This document shows, piece after piece, positions 40,234 to 49,527 of a stretch of 64,000 bases of DNA (position 1 is its first letter; each line of letters starts with the position of its first letter). The position numbers were made by a program, and so were the translations under genes. A model generated the notes under the pieces. The model was not told the DNA's origin. It saw only the letters and a program-made list of their open reading frames with translations, and ran no database searches. Source of the DNA: Candidatus Hydrogenedentota bacterium. GTDB lineage: Bacteria > Hydrogenedentota > Hydrogenedentia > Hydrogenedentales > JAEUWI01. The DNA is taken from assembly GCA_016182605.1 (NCBI GenBank), contig JACPGE010000057.1:1-64000 (forward strand). The letters are read 5' to 3'.

Positions 40234-40360
40234 GCACTCGTCTCCCTGGGCCCGGCCGGCGCGCGGCAGGGCATGACATACACGTAGACAAACCGCGATC
40301 TTGCGGAATCGCATTGCAGGGCGCGAAATGAACGCGCCGCAGTACTCGAAATCAACACCC

Positions 40361-42388
40361 TCACGGTGTGGCCGCCGGCGCGCGCAAGATCAAATAATCG
40401 AGCCCCGCCATGTGCTTGGGCTCGGCCATAGCGTTGCTGCCGGTAATCTCCACGGTGAATTCGTTGCGCCCGGCTTTCAATTCCAGGGTCGCGAGACCGA
40501 TCTCCGGCGTGGCCACCACGCCGTTGTTGTAAAAATCCATCTCTTTCGCAACCAGCGCGCCGTTGATGTACAAATTCGCGATGCCGTAATCGCCCGCCTT
40601 GGTGAAGACCGCCGCGACCTCGTAGGTCCCCGCGGTCTCCACAGTAAAACCCAGGGTCAGCTTGTCGCCGGGCGCGGGCTCCGTCCACCACACTTGCTCA
40701 TTCGCGCTCCAGCCCCAGCCAACGGCATTCTGCACGGTCAGGTTGCCGCCCGTCTTGGAAATCACTTCGAGCTTCTCGCCTTCGAGGGCCCCTTCCACGC
40801 GTTTGGGCTCCGGAAGCGCGGCAATTTCCGGCACAATCAACAGCGCCGGATCGGGCGCGGACACATTGTTCGTGCTGGTGCGATCCGCGTACCAATAGGA
40901 AATCGCGGACTGATCGATGATGCAGTCTTCCCAGTGCCAGACTTCCATGTCGAATTGAAAAGACGTGGTGAAAGGGATGTCGTCGATAATGTGATAGCGG
41001 CTCACGCAGGTGTTGCCGTAGTTCGCCGGGCCATCGCAATGGGGCTGGTTGTGGTAGGCATGCGTGAAGGGCTGGTTGTCGCACCAGGCATAGCCGTAGT
41101 AATCCTCCGTGCCGGTGCCAAAGTGGCTCGGGAAGGCCTCGCCATCCACATAGATCTTCTCATCGCCCTCGCCCCACCACGCGGGAACAGGATTGCTGAT
41201 GTGGAGCATGTCGCCCACAAAACGGCCACGGCCCTGCACCGTGACATAGTTCCAGTCCTGGCGCGGGCGGGTCTTGATGTCGTGTTCCGCACGCCATTTC
41301 GCATGGAAGTACAGGGAGTTCTTGTCCCATTTCCAGGGCATGGAATGCACATCCATCTTGACGTTGAGGGTCGCTTCGGTGGTGTTCGTGAGCACGATGG
41401 CCGCGCCCTTGTGAAACGGCATGACCCAGCGGCTGTAGAGGGTGTTGTCCGGGAGTACGCCGCTGTTCAGCGAAGCGTAGGCGTTTATCCCCGGGGCGGT
41501 GCCGAAGAAATCCCCAAGCGGCGCTTCCACGCGCGGCGTCTTCTCCCCGTCGTAATAGATGCGGATCACGGCGCCGCGCAGGGCCGCTGCGAGATCGGCG
41601 GCCTCGACCGCGCACAGAATCTGCGTAAAGGCCTGGGCGCCGTCGGCAATGACGACAGGAAGTTCGCCGCCGCCGCGCACTTCTCCCTCGAAACCGAAGT
41701 CCTTTTCTTTTGTAAGGTGTTCGGGGGCGTAAGCCGCGGGATCCTCGATCGCGGCGCTGACTTCCTTATACGCCTTGGCAGCGGCCTTGGTCTGCTTGAC
41801 GGAGAAGCTCTTCACCTCCGTGCCCGCGCCATAACTGCGGTAATTGATCTGATAGTAGAAGTCGGGCTTGGAAGTGGTGACTTTGCAGTGCTTCGCATAG
41901 GGGATCGGAAGATGGGAATTCCATCCGCGGGAACGCTCTCCCGCAATGGGCTTGGGGGCGTATTCCGTCTTGCCCCCGAGGTAGTCCTCGAGGGAAACCT
42001 CGATGACGGGCGTGTCTTCCCCATCAAGGTAGATCCGCAGCACGCCGGCGTCTGCCGGATTGGCGGACCAAAAACGCACGATGGCGCCAGGGCCCTCCGC
42101 ATCCATCAAGACATGCTCCGTGGCGCCATTGCGCTCTTCGGCGCGAAGGTGCTGGCCGCGATCGCCGTTTGCAAACCAGTTCTCATCGGTGAGCACGGCG
42201 CGATCGGTGCTGCGCTGGTCATAGCTGGAAAACTGTTTGGTGACGTAAGCGGGGTCGGGGAAGGTGGCCAATGCAGGAAGATCGATCATTTCATGAAGGA
42301 GCGTTTCGATTGAAATCGGATCGGCCAGGGCGGGCCGTGCAAACGTGATGCATAGGAAAAGCGCGAGGGTTCCAAATTTTTTTGTCAT
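40361..42388 (-). CDS. GH172 (DUF2961) family exported glycosidase
   Basis: A 675-residue protein with signal peptide (FARPALADP) and the DUF2961 double-jelly-roll domain of glycoside hydrolase family 172: EGPGAIVRFWSANPADAGVL, LRIYLDGEDTPVIEV, WWGEGDEKIYVDGEAFPSHF, GTGTEDYYGYAWCDNQPFTH and VSRYHIIDDIPF. A C-terminal carbohydrate-binding-like beta-sandwich (about 570-670) has VETAGTYEVAAVFTKAGDYG and LELKAGRNEFTVEITG. Characterised members act on fructofuranosides or arabinofuranosides; the substrate here is unknown. The acidic catalytic residues lie probably in the GEGDE and GTEDYYG stretches. It has its own promoter just inside the end of the preceding gene. Confidence 0.88.
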   Translation of the reverse strand: MTKKFGTLALFLCITFARPALADPISIETLLHEMIDLPALATFPDPAYVTKQFSSYDQRSTDRAVLTDENWFANGDRGQHLRAEERNGATEHVLMDAEGPGAIVRFWSANPADAGVLRIYLDGEDTPVIEVSLEDYLGGKTEYAPKPIAGERSRGWNSHLPIPYAKHCKVTTSKPDFYYQINYRSYGAGTEVKSFSVKQTKAAAKAYKEVSAAIEDPAAYAPEHLTKEKDFGFEGEVRGGGELPVVIADGAQAFTQILCAVEAADLAAALRGAVIRIYYDGEKTPRVEAPLGDFFGTAPGINAYASLNSGVLPDNTLYSRWVMPFHKGAAIVLTNTTEATLNVKMDVHSMPWKWDKNSLYFHAKWRAEHDIKTRPRQDWNYVTVQGRGRFVGDMLHISNPVPAWWGEGDEKIYVDGEAFPSHFGTGTEDYYGYAWCDNQPFTHAYHNQPHCDGPANYGNTCVSRYHIIDDIPFTTSFQFDMEVWHWEDCIIDQSAISYWYADRTSTNNVSAPDPALLIVPEIAALPEPKRVEGALEGEKLEVISKTGGNLTVQNAVGWGWSANEQVWWTEPAPGDKLTLGFTVETAGTYEVAAVFTKAGDYGIANLYINGALVAKEMDFYNNGVVATPEIGLATLELKAGRNEFTVEITGSNAMAEPKHMAGLDYLILRAPAATP

Positions 42389-42452
42389 GATACAAGTTTC
42401 CCGTGGTCCGAGGAATGGGCCCCAAGTCAGCCGTGGCCTGGCGCGGCCCTCT

Positions 42453-42481
42453 ATGGTAGCGCGGAGGCACAGGCGGGTCAA
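42453..42481 (-). promoter_or_regulatory. Promoter for the GH172 gene
   Basis: Minus strand: TTGACC, a 17-base spacer and TACCAT, about 65 bases before the ATG. Confidence 0.5.
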
Positions 42482-42487
42482 TGCGGG

Positions 42488-44725
42488 TCAGCCTGCCTCC
42501 GGCGCGGATTCCGGTGCGGCGATAAAGCCGTAGTAGCGGCCCATCCAGTACGGCAGCAGCCAATAAACGCCGCTGCTCTCGGTCGTGGCGCCATTGCCGT
42601 CTATCGCGGACCAGGGGTTCTTGTCCCAGCGCATGATGTTGCGCTCATCGGGCGGCAAGAGCACGCTGGTCTGAAAGAGTTCGGCAAGGGGCGCGCGGAC
42701 GAGTTGCAGGTCCTCGCGGCGGGTGTTGTCGACGGTCCAGTGCCGGAGATCGAGGGGGCATTGGCGGAGAAAATCGACGCAGTCGTCGAGCCGGAAATCG
42801 GCTGAAGCCGTGAGGGCGCCGTACGTAAAGTTGAAGTAGGGACTGAGTTCATCCCGGGTGCGCGCCATCCAGCGGTCCAGCCCTTCGCGGTAATAGGCGC
42901 CAAGTTCCGCAGAGACCGCCTGCTGAATGAGCCCGGGCCAGACCATGGCGAGCAGTTCCGTGTCGATGTGGGTGGCGGCACAGAAATGTTCCGCGAAGGG
43001 ACGGCGCGTCTGTTGTGCGTAACCGTGTTCCGCTTCGAGCTTTTGGATAAGGTCCGCATAGTTGGAGTCGCCAGTCACGTGATGGGTCACCTGGAGGAAG
43101 GACAGGATCTCCGTGCAGTTGATCGGGGCCTCGTTGCGCCAATCGGCGTTCCCCCGCAGGTATTCCGGCGCCCACACGCCCCAACGCGTGGGCTGGCCGT
43201 CGATGTCGCGCAACAGCAGCCCGCCATCGATGATGTAGTCCATCAGCTTCTGCACGTGATCGCGGACACGCGCCTTCTCCGCGTCGTCCGCGGCGAGTTC
43301 GTAATACATGTACGCGCCCCAGAAGTGCGCCACAATCTCGTCGGACGAGGTGTCGCCCTTCCAGAGCCATTTGCCGTCCGCGGAGGGCCGCCAGCGCACG
43401 TCCACCTGTTTGCGGCGGGGATCGTCAACCAGACGATCGGCGCCCTCTTGCGGCGCGATCGTTTCGTTCGGATCGTGGACCTGGGTCCAGTCCGCGGGAA
43501 CCACCGTGCGCGCTATGAACCCCGCGGCGCCGGTGACCTCGCGCAGGAAAACCGATGTATCGAAGGCCTTGCGCGCCTTTTTCTGTGCATCCGGATCGCC
43601 CGTGGCCGCATAGCGGAACGATTCCATAACCATGTACACGCAGGTGTAGCCGCCGTCGTTGTCGTCATCCATCGGCGCCCACGTGGAGAGGTCGCCGGGC
43701 CGTTCCAGCACACACTGCTCGACAATGTACGGCGGACGGATATGGCGGGCCATCGTCTTCGCGTAAATCTCGCCGGCCTTCTGGGCCAGGCTCATCTCAC
43801 GGCGTTTGATGGCGCTCACCCCGTTGGCCGTGCCGATCCAGGCCGTGCCTTCCGCGTCGAAAGCGATCGCGTTCACCGTGTCGGAAAGCAGCCACCGCTG
43901 GCTGTGCCGCAGAGACCAGCGCTCACCGGTCCAGCGCATCGCACCCAGTGCGGAACCCGCCCAGACCACGCCATCGGGCGCTACGGCCAGACACGTGATT
44001 TCCCGGCTGGGCAGGGGCTGGTGGCCGGGGAAGCGCCATTGCTCCGCGCCTTCGCGGTAAACGGAGATGCCGCCGAGCCCGCCGAACCAGAACCGCCCCT
44101 CACCGTCTCTCACGGCGCCGCGAAGCGCGGTGGAAATGATCTCCTGTTCCGAATCGATCGCCGTGACCGTGTCATCGGCGTGCCAATGGTAAAGCGCGTT
44201 TCCCGTGCAGAGGTATATCCCGCCGCCGCCGTCCGGCAGGGCCTGCGTGACACTGCCCGCCCAGCGGTTGGCGAGGGACTCCCAGGCGCCGCTGCGGTTG
44301 GTCCAGCTTCGAATCGGCCCAAAGGCATAGAACGCCTGATTGCTTTCGGCCAGGGCGGAAAGCGGATCCTCCATGCCCGGCAGTTTGGTGACGCTTTGAT
44401 CGCGGATTTCGTAAAGGCCATTCCACGCACCGGCGAGAAGTGCGCCATCCGCCTGTGGAAGCAGGGCGTAGGCCGAACCAATCGGCTCGCCCGCCGGGGG
44501 TGTCCATTGCCCCTCCTGGAGCGAGAAGAGCCCATCGCGGGTGGCGATCCAGACAGCGCCTGCGGCATCCACCGCAATGGCGCGCACATGGGCGTCCTGG
44601 CCTTCGGGCAGGGGAAAGGCTTCGTGGTATTCCTGCGTAAACGGTGTATCCGGAACGCCGGTCACCGGACTGGCAGCGCCCGGCGCCAGGGACACAGCGG
44701 CAAGGACCAGGGAAATGGGCAGCAT
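42488..44725 (-). CDS. Exported propeller / alpha-toroid protein
   Basis: A 745-residue exported protein (signal peptide MLPISLVLAAVSLAPGAA). The N-terminal half (about 30-310) has two-component-regulator-propeller repeats such as AIAVDAAGAVWIATRDGLF, AVRDGEGRFWFGGLGGISV and AIAFDAEGTAWIGTANGVS. The C-terminal half (about 320-740) is helical and Trp/Tyr-rich, with APMDDDNDGGYTCVYMVMES and PINCTEILSFLQVTHHVTG, resembling the alpha/alpha toroid of glycoside hydrolases and lyases. The pairing of a propeller with a toroid suggests glycan binding or cleavage, but I do not recognise a specific family. It starts 29 bases after the TolC gene, so both are probably cotranscribed. Confidence 0.65.
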   Translation of the reverse strand: MLPISLVLAAVSLAPGAASPVTGVPDTPFTQEYHEAFPLPEGQDAHVRAIAVDAAGAVWIATRDGLFSLQEGQWTPPAGEPIGSAYALLPQADGALLAGAWNGLYEIRDQSVTKLPGMEDPLSALAESNQAFYAFGPIRSWTNRSGAWESLANRWAGSVTQALPDGGGGIYLCTGNALYHWHADDTVTAIDSEQEIISTALRGAVRDGEGRFWFGGLGGISVYREGAEQWRFPGHQPLPSREITCLAVAPDGVVWAGSALGAMRWTGERWSLRHSQRWLLSDTVNAIAFDAEGTAWIGTANGVSAIKRREMSLAQKAGEIYAKTMARHIRPPYIVEQCVLERPGDLSTWAPMDDDNDGGYTCVYMVMESFRYAATGDPDAQKKARKAFDTSVFLREVTGAAGFIARTVVPADWTQVHDPNETIAPQEGADRLVDDPRRKQVDVRWRPSADGKWLWKGDTSSDEIVAHFWGAYMYYELAADDAEKARVRDHVQKLMDYIIDGGLLLRDIDGQPTRWGVWAPEYLRGNADWRNEAPINCTEILSFLQVTHHVTGDSNYADLIQKLEAEHGYAQQTRRPFAEHFCAATHIDTELLAMVWPGLIQQAVSAELGAYYREGLDRWMARTRDELSPYFNFTYGALTASADFRLDDCVDFLRQCPLDLRHWTVDNTRREDLQLVRAPLAELFQTSVLLPPDERNIMRWDKNPWSAIDGNGATTESSGVYWLLPYWMGRYYGFIAAPESAPEAG

Positions 44726-44754
44726 CGGGGGGTACTCCTGCCGTCGTGCGTTGA

Positions 44755-46212
44755 TTATTCAGGTTGGGTGGCGGACTCGGGTTCTCCATTGAGCGACGGC
44801 GCGGACGGCGTGCCGATGGCGCGCTGCAATTCGGCCGCGGCGACCCCGTAATTGCGCATGGCCTGCACCAGCGCCGTCTGCGCCTGGATGTCGGAGAGCT
44901 GGGCGTCGATGGTTTCCGTCTGCGTGCCGATGCCCTCCTGGAAACGGATGCGCGCCATGCGCACGCCTTCCTCGGCGAGTTCGAGGGTCTTGGTTTCGGT
45001 GCGGATCTGCACAACGGCTTCCTGTAAACGGCGGTACGCCGTGCGCACATCAAGCTCGACCGTGTTCAAGAGCGCCTGCGCTTCCAGTTCCGTGCGGCGC
45101 AACTGGGCCTTCGCTTCCAGGCGCTGGTGCTTGCGCATGCCGCCGTCGTAGAGCTTCCATTGCACGCCCGCGTTATACGTCATGCCCTCGGGCACAAGCG
45201 TGCCGCCACCGCGGTTGTCGTTGTATTCCGCCGAGACCGCAACCTTCGGCTTGTAGAGGCCCTTCCGTGCTTCGAGGGTGTATTCCGCCGCGGCGCGCGC
45301 CCCTTCCAGCGCCTGGATCTCCGGCCGGTACTGAAGGGCCTGCGCCACACACGCATCCAGCGGCTCGTTCACTTCCGGCCAGGCCACCAGGCCTTCGAGC
45401 CGGATCGGCGTGGCCACGGGCATCGCCATCAGGCGCTTGAGATTCAAGAGCGCTATCTCGAGGTTGCTCTGCGCGTTCTCCAGAGCCGACTCCTGCGCGC
45501 CCAATTCGGTCTGGGCGCGCAACACGTCGAATTGCGTCGCGACCCCGGCATCCAGCAGGGTCTGGGCATCCTTTGCGTGGCGGGAAAATGCATCAATGCT
45601 CGCCCTCGCGACCGTCACCAGCGCATTGGCCAGCAGGGCGTTGTAATACGCGGTGCGGGTGGCCGCCTCTATCTGGGCGCGCGTGACCTGGTAGCGCCAG
45701 CCTTCCGCCGTGGCGAGGGACTCCGCGGCGCGCACGGCATTGTTGATCTGGCCCCCGGCATAGAGCACCTGTTCCAGGCGCAGGAACATATTGGTCTGGC
45801 CCTTCTCCGAGGTAAAAGTGCCCGAGCCGATGAAGGACTCCAGAAGCGGATTGCCCACGGACTGCGGCATGCCTTCCACATAGGTGTAGGCGGCCTCTCC
45901 CGTGAGTGTCGGCTTGCGCCCCGAGCGCGCCTGGCCTGCCTGCGCCTCGCGTATGGCCTGATCTTCTATCGACTGCAAGAGTTCTTCGTTGTTTTGCAGG
46001 GCCTGCTCCACACAGTGCTCCAGCGTTAACGCAGGCAGTTCCACGCCCTCGGGCACACTGTCGTGCGGCGGATCGACGGACTTCAGGAAATCGGGCAGGC
46101 CGGACATGATCTCTTCGAAAGACATGGGCGCAATCTGGGCCTGAACAAAGAGCGGGCAGCACATGGCAACAGCAATAACAAGCGTGCGGCATAGGAATAG
46201 CGGGGCGTTCAT
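44755..46212 (-). CDS. TolC-family outer membrane efflux protein
   Basis: A 485-residue protein with a signal peptide (ending FVQAQ) and two tandem OEP repeats of long coiled-coil helices: LTLEHCVEQALQNNEELLQS opens the first (about residue 60), PLDACVAQALQYRPEIQALEG the second (about 270). QVLYAGGQINNAV and KLYDGGMRKHQRLEAKAQLR are the usual strand-turn motifs. It forms an outer-membrane exit duct for type I secretion or drug efflux. No membrane-fusion protein or transporter gene lies nearby, so the partner must be elsewhere. AGGTGG lies seven bases before the ATG. The protein implies a Gram-negative envelope. No lipobox is present. Confidence 0.9.
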   Translation of the reverse strand: MNAPLFLCRTLVIAVAMCCPLFVQAQIAPMSFEEIMSGLPDFLKSVDPPHDSVPEGVELPALTLEHCVEQALQNNEELLQSIEDQAIREAQAGQARSGRKPTLTGEAAYTYVEGMPQSVGNPLLESFIGSGTFTSEKGQTNMFLRLEQVLYAGGQINNAVRAAESLATAEGWRYQVTRAQIEAATRTAYYNALLANALVTVARASIDAFSRHAKDAQTLLDAGVATQFDVLRAQTELGAQESALENAQSNLEIALLNLKRLMAMPVATPIRLEGLVAWPEVNEPLDACVAQALQYRPEIQALEGARAAAEYTLEARKGLYKPKVAVSAEYNDNRGGGTLVPEGMTYNAGVQWKLYDGGMRKHQRLEAKAQLRRTELEAQALLNTVELDVRTAYRRLQEAVVQIRTETKTLELAEEGVRMARIRFQEGIGTQTETIDAQLSDIQAQTALVQAMRNYGVAAAELQRAIGTPSAPSLNGEPESATQPE

Positions 46213-46265
46213 GGCGATCCACCTGTTGGTTGGCGGCACAGAAAAAAGCGCCGCTTCGGTCCCCT

Positions 46266-46294
46266 ATCATACGGTTCGGAGGCGGGCCAGTTAA
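46266..46294 (-). promoter_or_regulatory. Promoter for the TolC and propeller genes
   Basis: Minus strand: TTAACT, a 17-base spacer and TATGAT, about 55 bases before the TolC start. Confidence 0.45.
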
Positions 46295-46389
46295 AGTCAT
46301 CCACGCCACGAGGGTATTTCCCATACTTCGAAAATCCCGGCCATCGAAAAACGCTCTCAATCCCATGGCGTCTTCAGGTCAATCGCAGT

Positions 46390-49300
46390 TCAGGCCTTCG
46401 GTTCCGGAGGGGCCTGGGGAACACGTTTGAGCTGGGACAGGGCTTCAAGGAAGAGGGCATTCTCAAGGAGACGCTGCTCCAGGGGCGTGGTATCGGCGGC
46501 AACAAGCCTGGGGGTGTCGTCCAACGCGGCAACGCCTTGAAATCCACGGGTCAGCAGACCACTGCCCGCAGTGTCGAGCAGGACCGTGTCGGCGGGGTTG
46601 CAGCCGAGTATCCACCGGTGCTGGTTATGCGCAAAATCCAGATACTCCGCTTTGGGAACGAAACGGCAGGTATAGGCCATTTCCAGGGCCGCTTCGAGAA
46701 GCAGGAGATTCTGCGTCTTGCTCTCCACGGATTGTGGAGGCGTGTTGAAGTAGTTGGCTTGCGCGGCAGTATTGAAGGTCACGATTCCAAATGCGCCGCC
46801 GCCCTCCGTCAGCCGCGTATCGGCCGTTTCGCCCCGGCTGACCATGATCGGAAAACTCAACATTGCGCCCGTGGCCGATTCATAATCAAGCATGCTGTCA
46901 ATGAACGGAGCGGTGTGCGGTGGAAGCGTGACGTCTGCCGCGGCGCGGAATGCCGGATCCTGGGTGATTATAAACAGGTTCACGGCCAGCTCAAACGCAA
47001 AGGGCTCGCTGGGCCGCGCTTCCAATAGGGTCTTGGAGGTGGAAACGAGTTGATCGCGGAAGGGAACGTCCTCCAGGATGCGGGCGCAACGCGCCAGCGC
47101 GGCGGCAATACGCACCGCGGCGTTGGCATCGGCCGGCGGGGAGGCAAAGTACGGCGCCGCAAGTGAACTCGCGCCATGGGCAAGTCCTCGCCGCCACCGA
47201 TCGGGTTCGCCGGTGACCTCGGCCTGGGCCTTGGATTTCCATTCGGTCGCGGAGTACCCCGTGGCAAGGCGCCAGAGGATGCGCGCAGCGGCATCGGGGT
47301 TGGCCGCGATAATCGCTTCCCATTGCGAGGAGGGGTTGTCCTGCGGCGCGAGGAAAGGCTTCCAGAGTGCGGGCATCACCGTGTTCCAATAGTGGTCGTA
47401 CTGTATTTCGAAGGGCGCGCTTTGCAGGGTCCGCCCTTCCGCCTCCACCCGGATCGCGAATTTCCCCTGGTGCGCGGCGAAGGTAAACGCTGTGGGGGCA
47501 AACCAAGCGCCCCAATCGCTGCCGTAGGCGCCGAAAACACGCGCACCCTCGGGCACGGGCCCCTCAAAGAGCGCCGTGCCCGCGGCGTCCACCAATGCAA
47601 AAGTCGCCGAACCCATCTTCCGGTTGCTCTCGAATACGAATTGCTTGGGGGAGTGGTACTCGTATCCCGCAACCGCAACATGGATACGCGCGCGGGGCAA
47701 ACGCTTGAAGGTTCCGACGGCCGCGAAGTTGTCCCAAGTGGACGCCGTAGCGCCACTGTGGATGGCGAGCCGGAAACCGTCAGCGTTCAGGGGCGGCGGG
47801 GTGGCCGAAAGGGCATGGCGTTGCCATCCCGCGGGGTCTGCCGGTGCCGTTTCCAGGGGGGCTTCGGCGGCTACCGCATCGCCAAGGATCCATTCGAGGA
47901 CAGCGCGGGCATCCCCACTGTGCCGGCCCTGAATCTCAATGGCCACCGAGCGAAGTTCGGGGGCAATATCGAACTTCTGGGAGTACACGGTCGCCGCTGC
48001 ACTTGGGGTGATGCCCAGGGCGCCTTTACCGGCGAAGGCCGTGGTCGTGTCGAGCGCAATCGTGCCCGCCGCCGCAGGCTCCAGACCCCAGCCGGGAAGA
48101 TCGGCGGCTTCCGCGCCAAACTCAAACGCGCCAAACCGCGCAAGATCCTGTTCTTCATCGAAAAGCATGCTATCCGCAAGCGGGGCTTCCGCCAGCGCAC
48201 GGCCCTGCTCCGCATTCGCGCCCTGCATCGGCCAGGGCAACAGTTCGGGCGCGGCGGGCAAGTTGGAGGTGAGGGCCGTCATCCGCTTTCCGCACAGGGC
48301 GACAGCATCGAGCATCAAATCATCATTGAAATCGCCCACCGCCAGGGCACTGGGCGCGTCGAAGATGAACGCGTCGAGCGATTGAGGGAGGCCGCCGGCC
48401 TGGAAAGCGCGCAGCGGAGCCCCTTCGTGTTGCACCAGGAGATCGATCCGCGTGTCGCCATTGGCATCGGCGGCAATCAGGCCCACCGGAGCATGCTCAA
48501 GCGCCTGGCGCCACAACAGTGTGCCTGCGCCCTGCACAACGACCACTTCAGGGGCGTCCGTGGCCACGGCCAGATCGAAATTCCCGTCGCGATCGAAATC
48601 GGCACTGACGATGTGTGCCGATTGCTTGGGCGCAACCTCCAGCGGAAGCGCCCAGAGCGGATCGCCCGTGCCCGCGTCGAGGGCATAGATACCGCCTCGG
48701 GTCACCAGCGCGACGAGGTAGGTCCCCTTCGAATTGTCGTAGGCCAGTGCGGGCGCCGCGGCGAGGGCATCGTCCGCCTCGATGGACCAGTCCACGCTTC
48801 CAGAAGCACTCAACCGGAAATAGCCTTGCGAAGTCACCCCGAATCCCTCGGGAATCGCATCGCCGTCTACATCGGCCCAGGCCATGGGCGCAAGCAGCGT
48901 GGCATCCGGACTAAAATCGATAACGTCATAGGTCCAGAGCGCCAGGCCGGTGTCGCTGAGCGCGCGGATATGCAGCCCGGGCGCTGCGGCGATCAATTCG
49001 CGTCCTGCCTGCTGATCCACATCCGCCCAAGCGAGCCAGGGCAACCCCTCGTCCCCCGCCGTTTCTTTCCAGCGTTCCTCCCCCGTCTCCCCATCGAGCA
49101 CCAGCAAGGCGTCACCCGCGGCCACCGCGAGAAGACGATCGTTGTAGGCGGTCTCCGCAGTGGCCGCCAGACTCTGCGGTGCGCCGCTAACAAGGCCTGG
49201 AGCGCTCTTCCAGATCAGCTTGCCATCCGCACTCGTGCAGTGAAGCTGATGGTCCGCCCAGAGCAATACTTCCTGGCCGGGTTGGGAGTGCAAATCCGCC

Positions 49301-49416
49301 ACATAGAGGGATCCCTGCGGCGGGGCCGAAGGAAGATACTCCCCCAGGGCGCGCCATCCATCGGGATGGGTGGCCGAAAGTACGGCGGCAGAGACGATCA
49401 GACTGAGTGTGAGCAT
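46390..49416 (-). CDS. Exported propeller protein with CelD_N and degenerate GH9-like region
   Basis: A 1008-residue exported protein. The signal peptide is followed by a PQQ/FG-GAP-type beta-propeller (about 30-390) with LYVADLHSQPGQEVLL, AWADVDQQAGRELIAA, VSADFDRDGNFDLAVA and GLIAADANGDTRIDLLV. A jelly-roll region (about 420-560) and a CelD_N-type Ig domain (about 565-660, VAVAGYEYHSPKQFVFESNR) lead to a helical C-terminal part ending like GH9 cellulases (LDFAHNQHRWILGCNPADTV). The catalytic DAGD motif of GH9 is not visible, so the toroid may bind rather than cleave. I choose the second ATG at 49416 because AGGA lies nine bases upstream of it; 49425 is the alternative. Confidence 0.7.
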   Translation of the reverse strand: MLTLSLIVSAAVLSATHPDGWRALGEYLPSAPPQGSLYVADLHSQPGQEVLLWADHQLHCTSADGKLIWKSAPGLVSGAPQSLAATAETAYNDRLLAVAAGDALLVLDGETGEERWKETAGDEGLPWLAWADVDQQAGRELIAAAPGLHIRALSDTGLALWTYDVIDFSPDATLLAPMAWADVDGDAIPEGFGVTSQGYFRLSASGSVDWSIEADDALAAAPALAYDNSKGTYLVALVTRGGIYALDAGTGDPLWALPLEVAPKQSAHIVSADFDRDGNFDLAVATDAPEVVVVQGAGTLLWRQALEHAPVGLIAADANGDTRIDLLVQHEGAPLRAFQAGGLPQSLDAFIFDAPSALAVGDFNDDLMLDAVALCGKRMTALTSNLPAAPELLPWPMQGANAEQGRALAEAPLADSMLFDEEQDLARFGAFEFGAEAADLPGWGLEPAAAGTIALDTTTAFAGKGALGITPSAAATVYSQKFDIAPELRSVAIEIQGRHSGDARAVLEWILGDAVAAEAPLETAPADPAGWQRHALSATPPPLNADGFRLAIHSGATASTWDNFAAVGTFKRLPRARIHVAVAGYEYHSPKQFVFESNRKMGSATFALVDAAGTALFEGPVPEGARVFGAYGSDWGAWFAPTAFTFAAHQGKFAIRVEAEGRTLQSAPFEIQYDHYWNTVMPALWKPFLAPQDNPSSQWEAIIAANPDAAARILWRLATGYSATEWKSKAQAEVTGEPDRWRRGLAHGASSLAAPYFASPPADANAAVRIAAALARCARILEDVPFRDQLVSTSKTLLEARPSEPFAFELAVNLFIITQDPAFRAAADVTLPPHTAPFIDSMLDYESATGAMLSFPIMVSRGETADTRLTEGGGAFGIVTFNTAAQANYFNTPPQSVESKTQNLLLLEAALEMAYTCRFVPKAEYLDFAHNQHRWILGCNPADTVLLDTAGSGLLTRGFQGVAALDDTPRLVAADTTPLEQRLLENALFLEALSQLKRVPQAPPEPKA

Positions 49417-49527
49417 GGATGCCATTCCTGGTAGGGGTTGCGCGTTTGCCCGCGAGTTTGCAGCTTGGAGTTCAGGGTGTTATATGAAATACAGGCGTGG
49501 GCGCGCAAGCGGCCCCCGCAGGCGGCT

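Noticed and set aside
37984-40287. A 767-codon plus-strand open frame
   Set aside because: Antisense to the esterase gene, which has clear hydrolase motifs and a ribosome-binding site.
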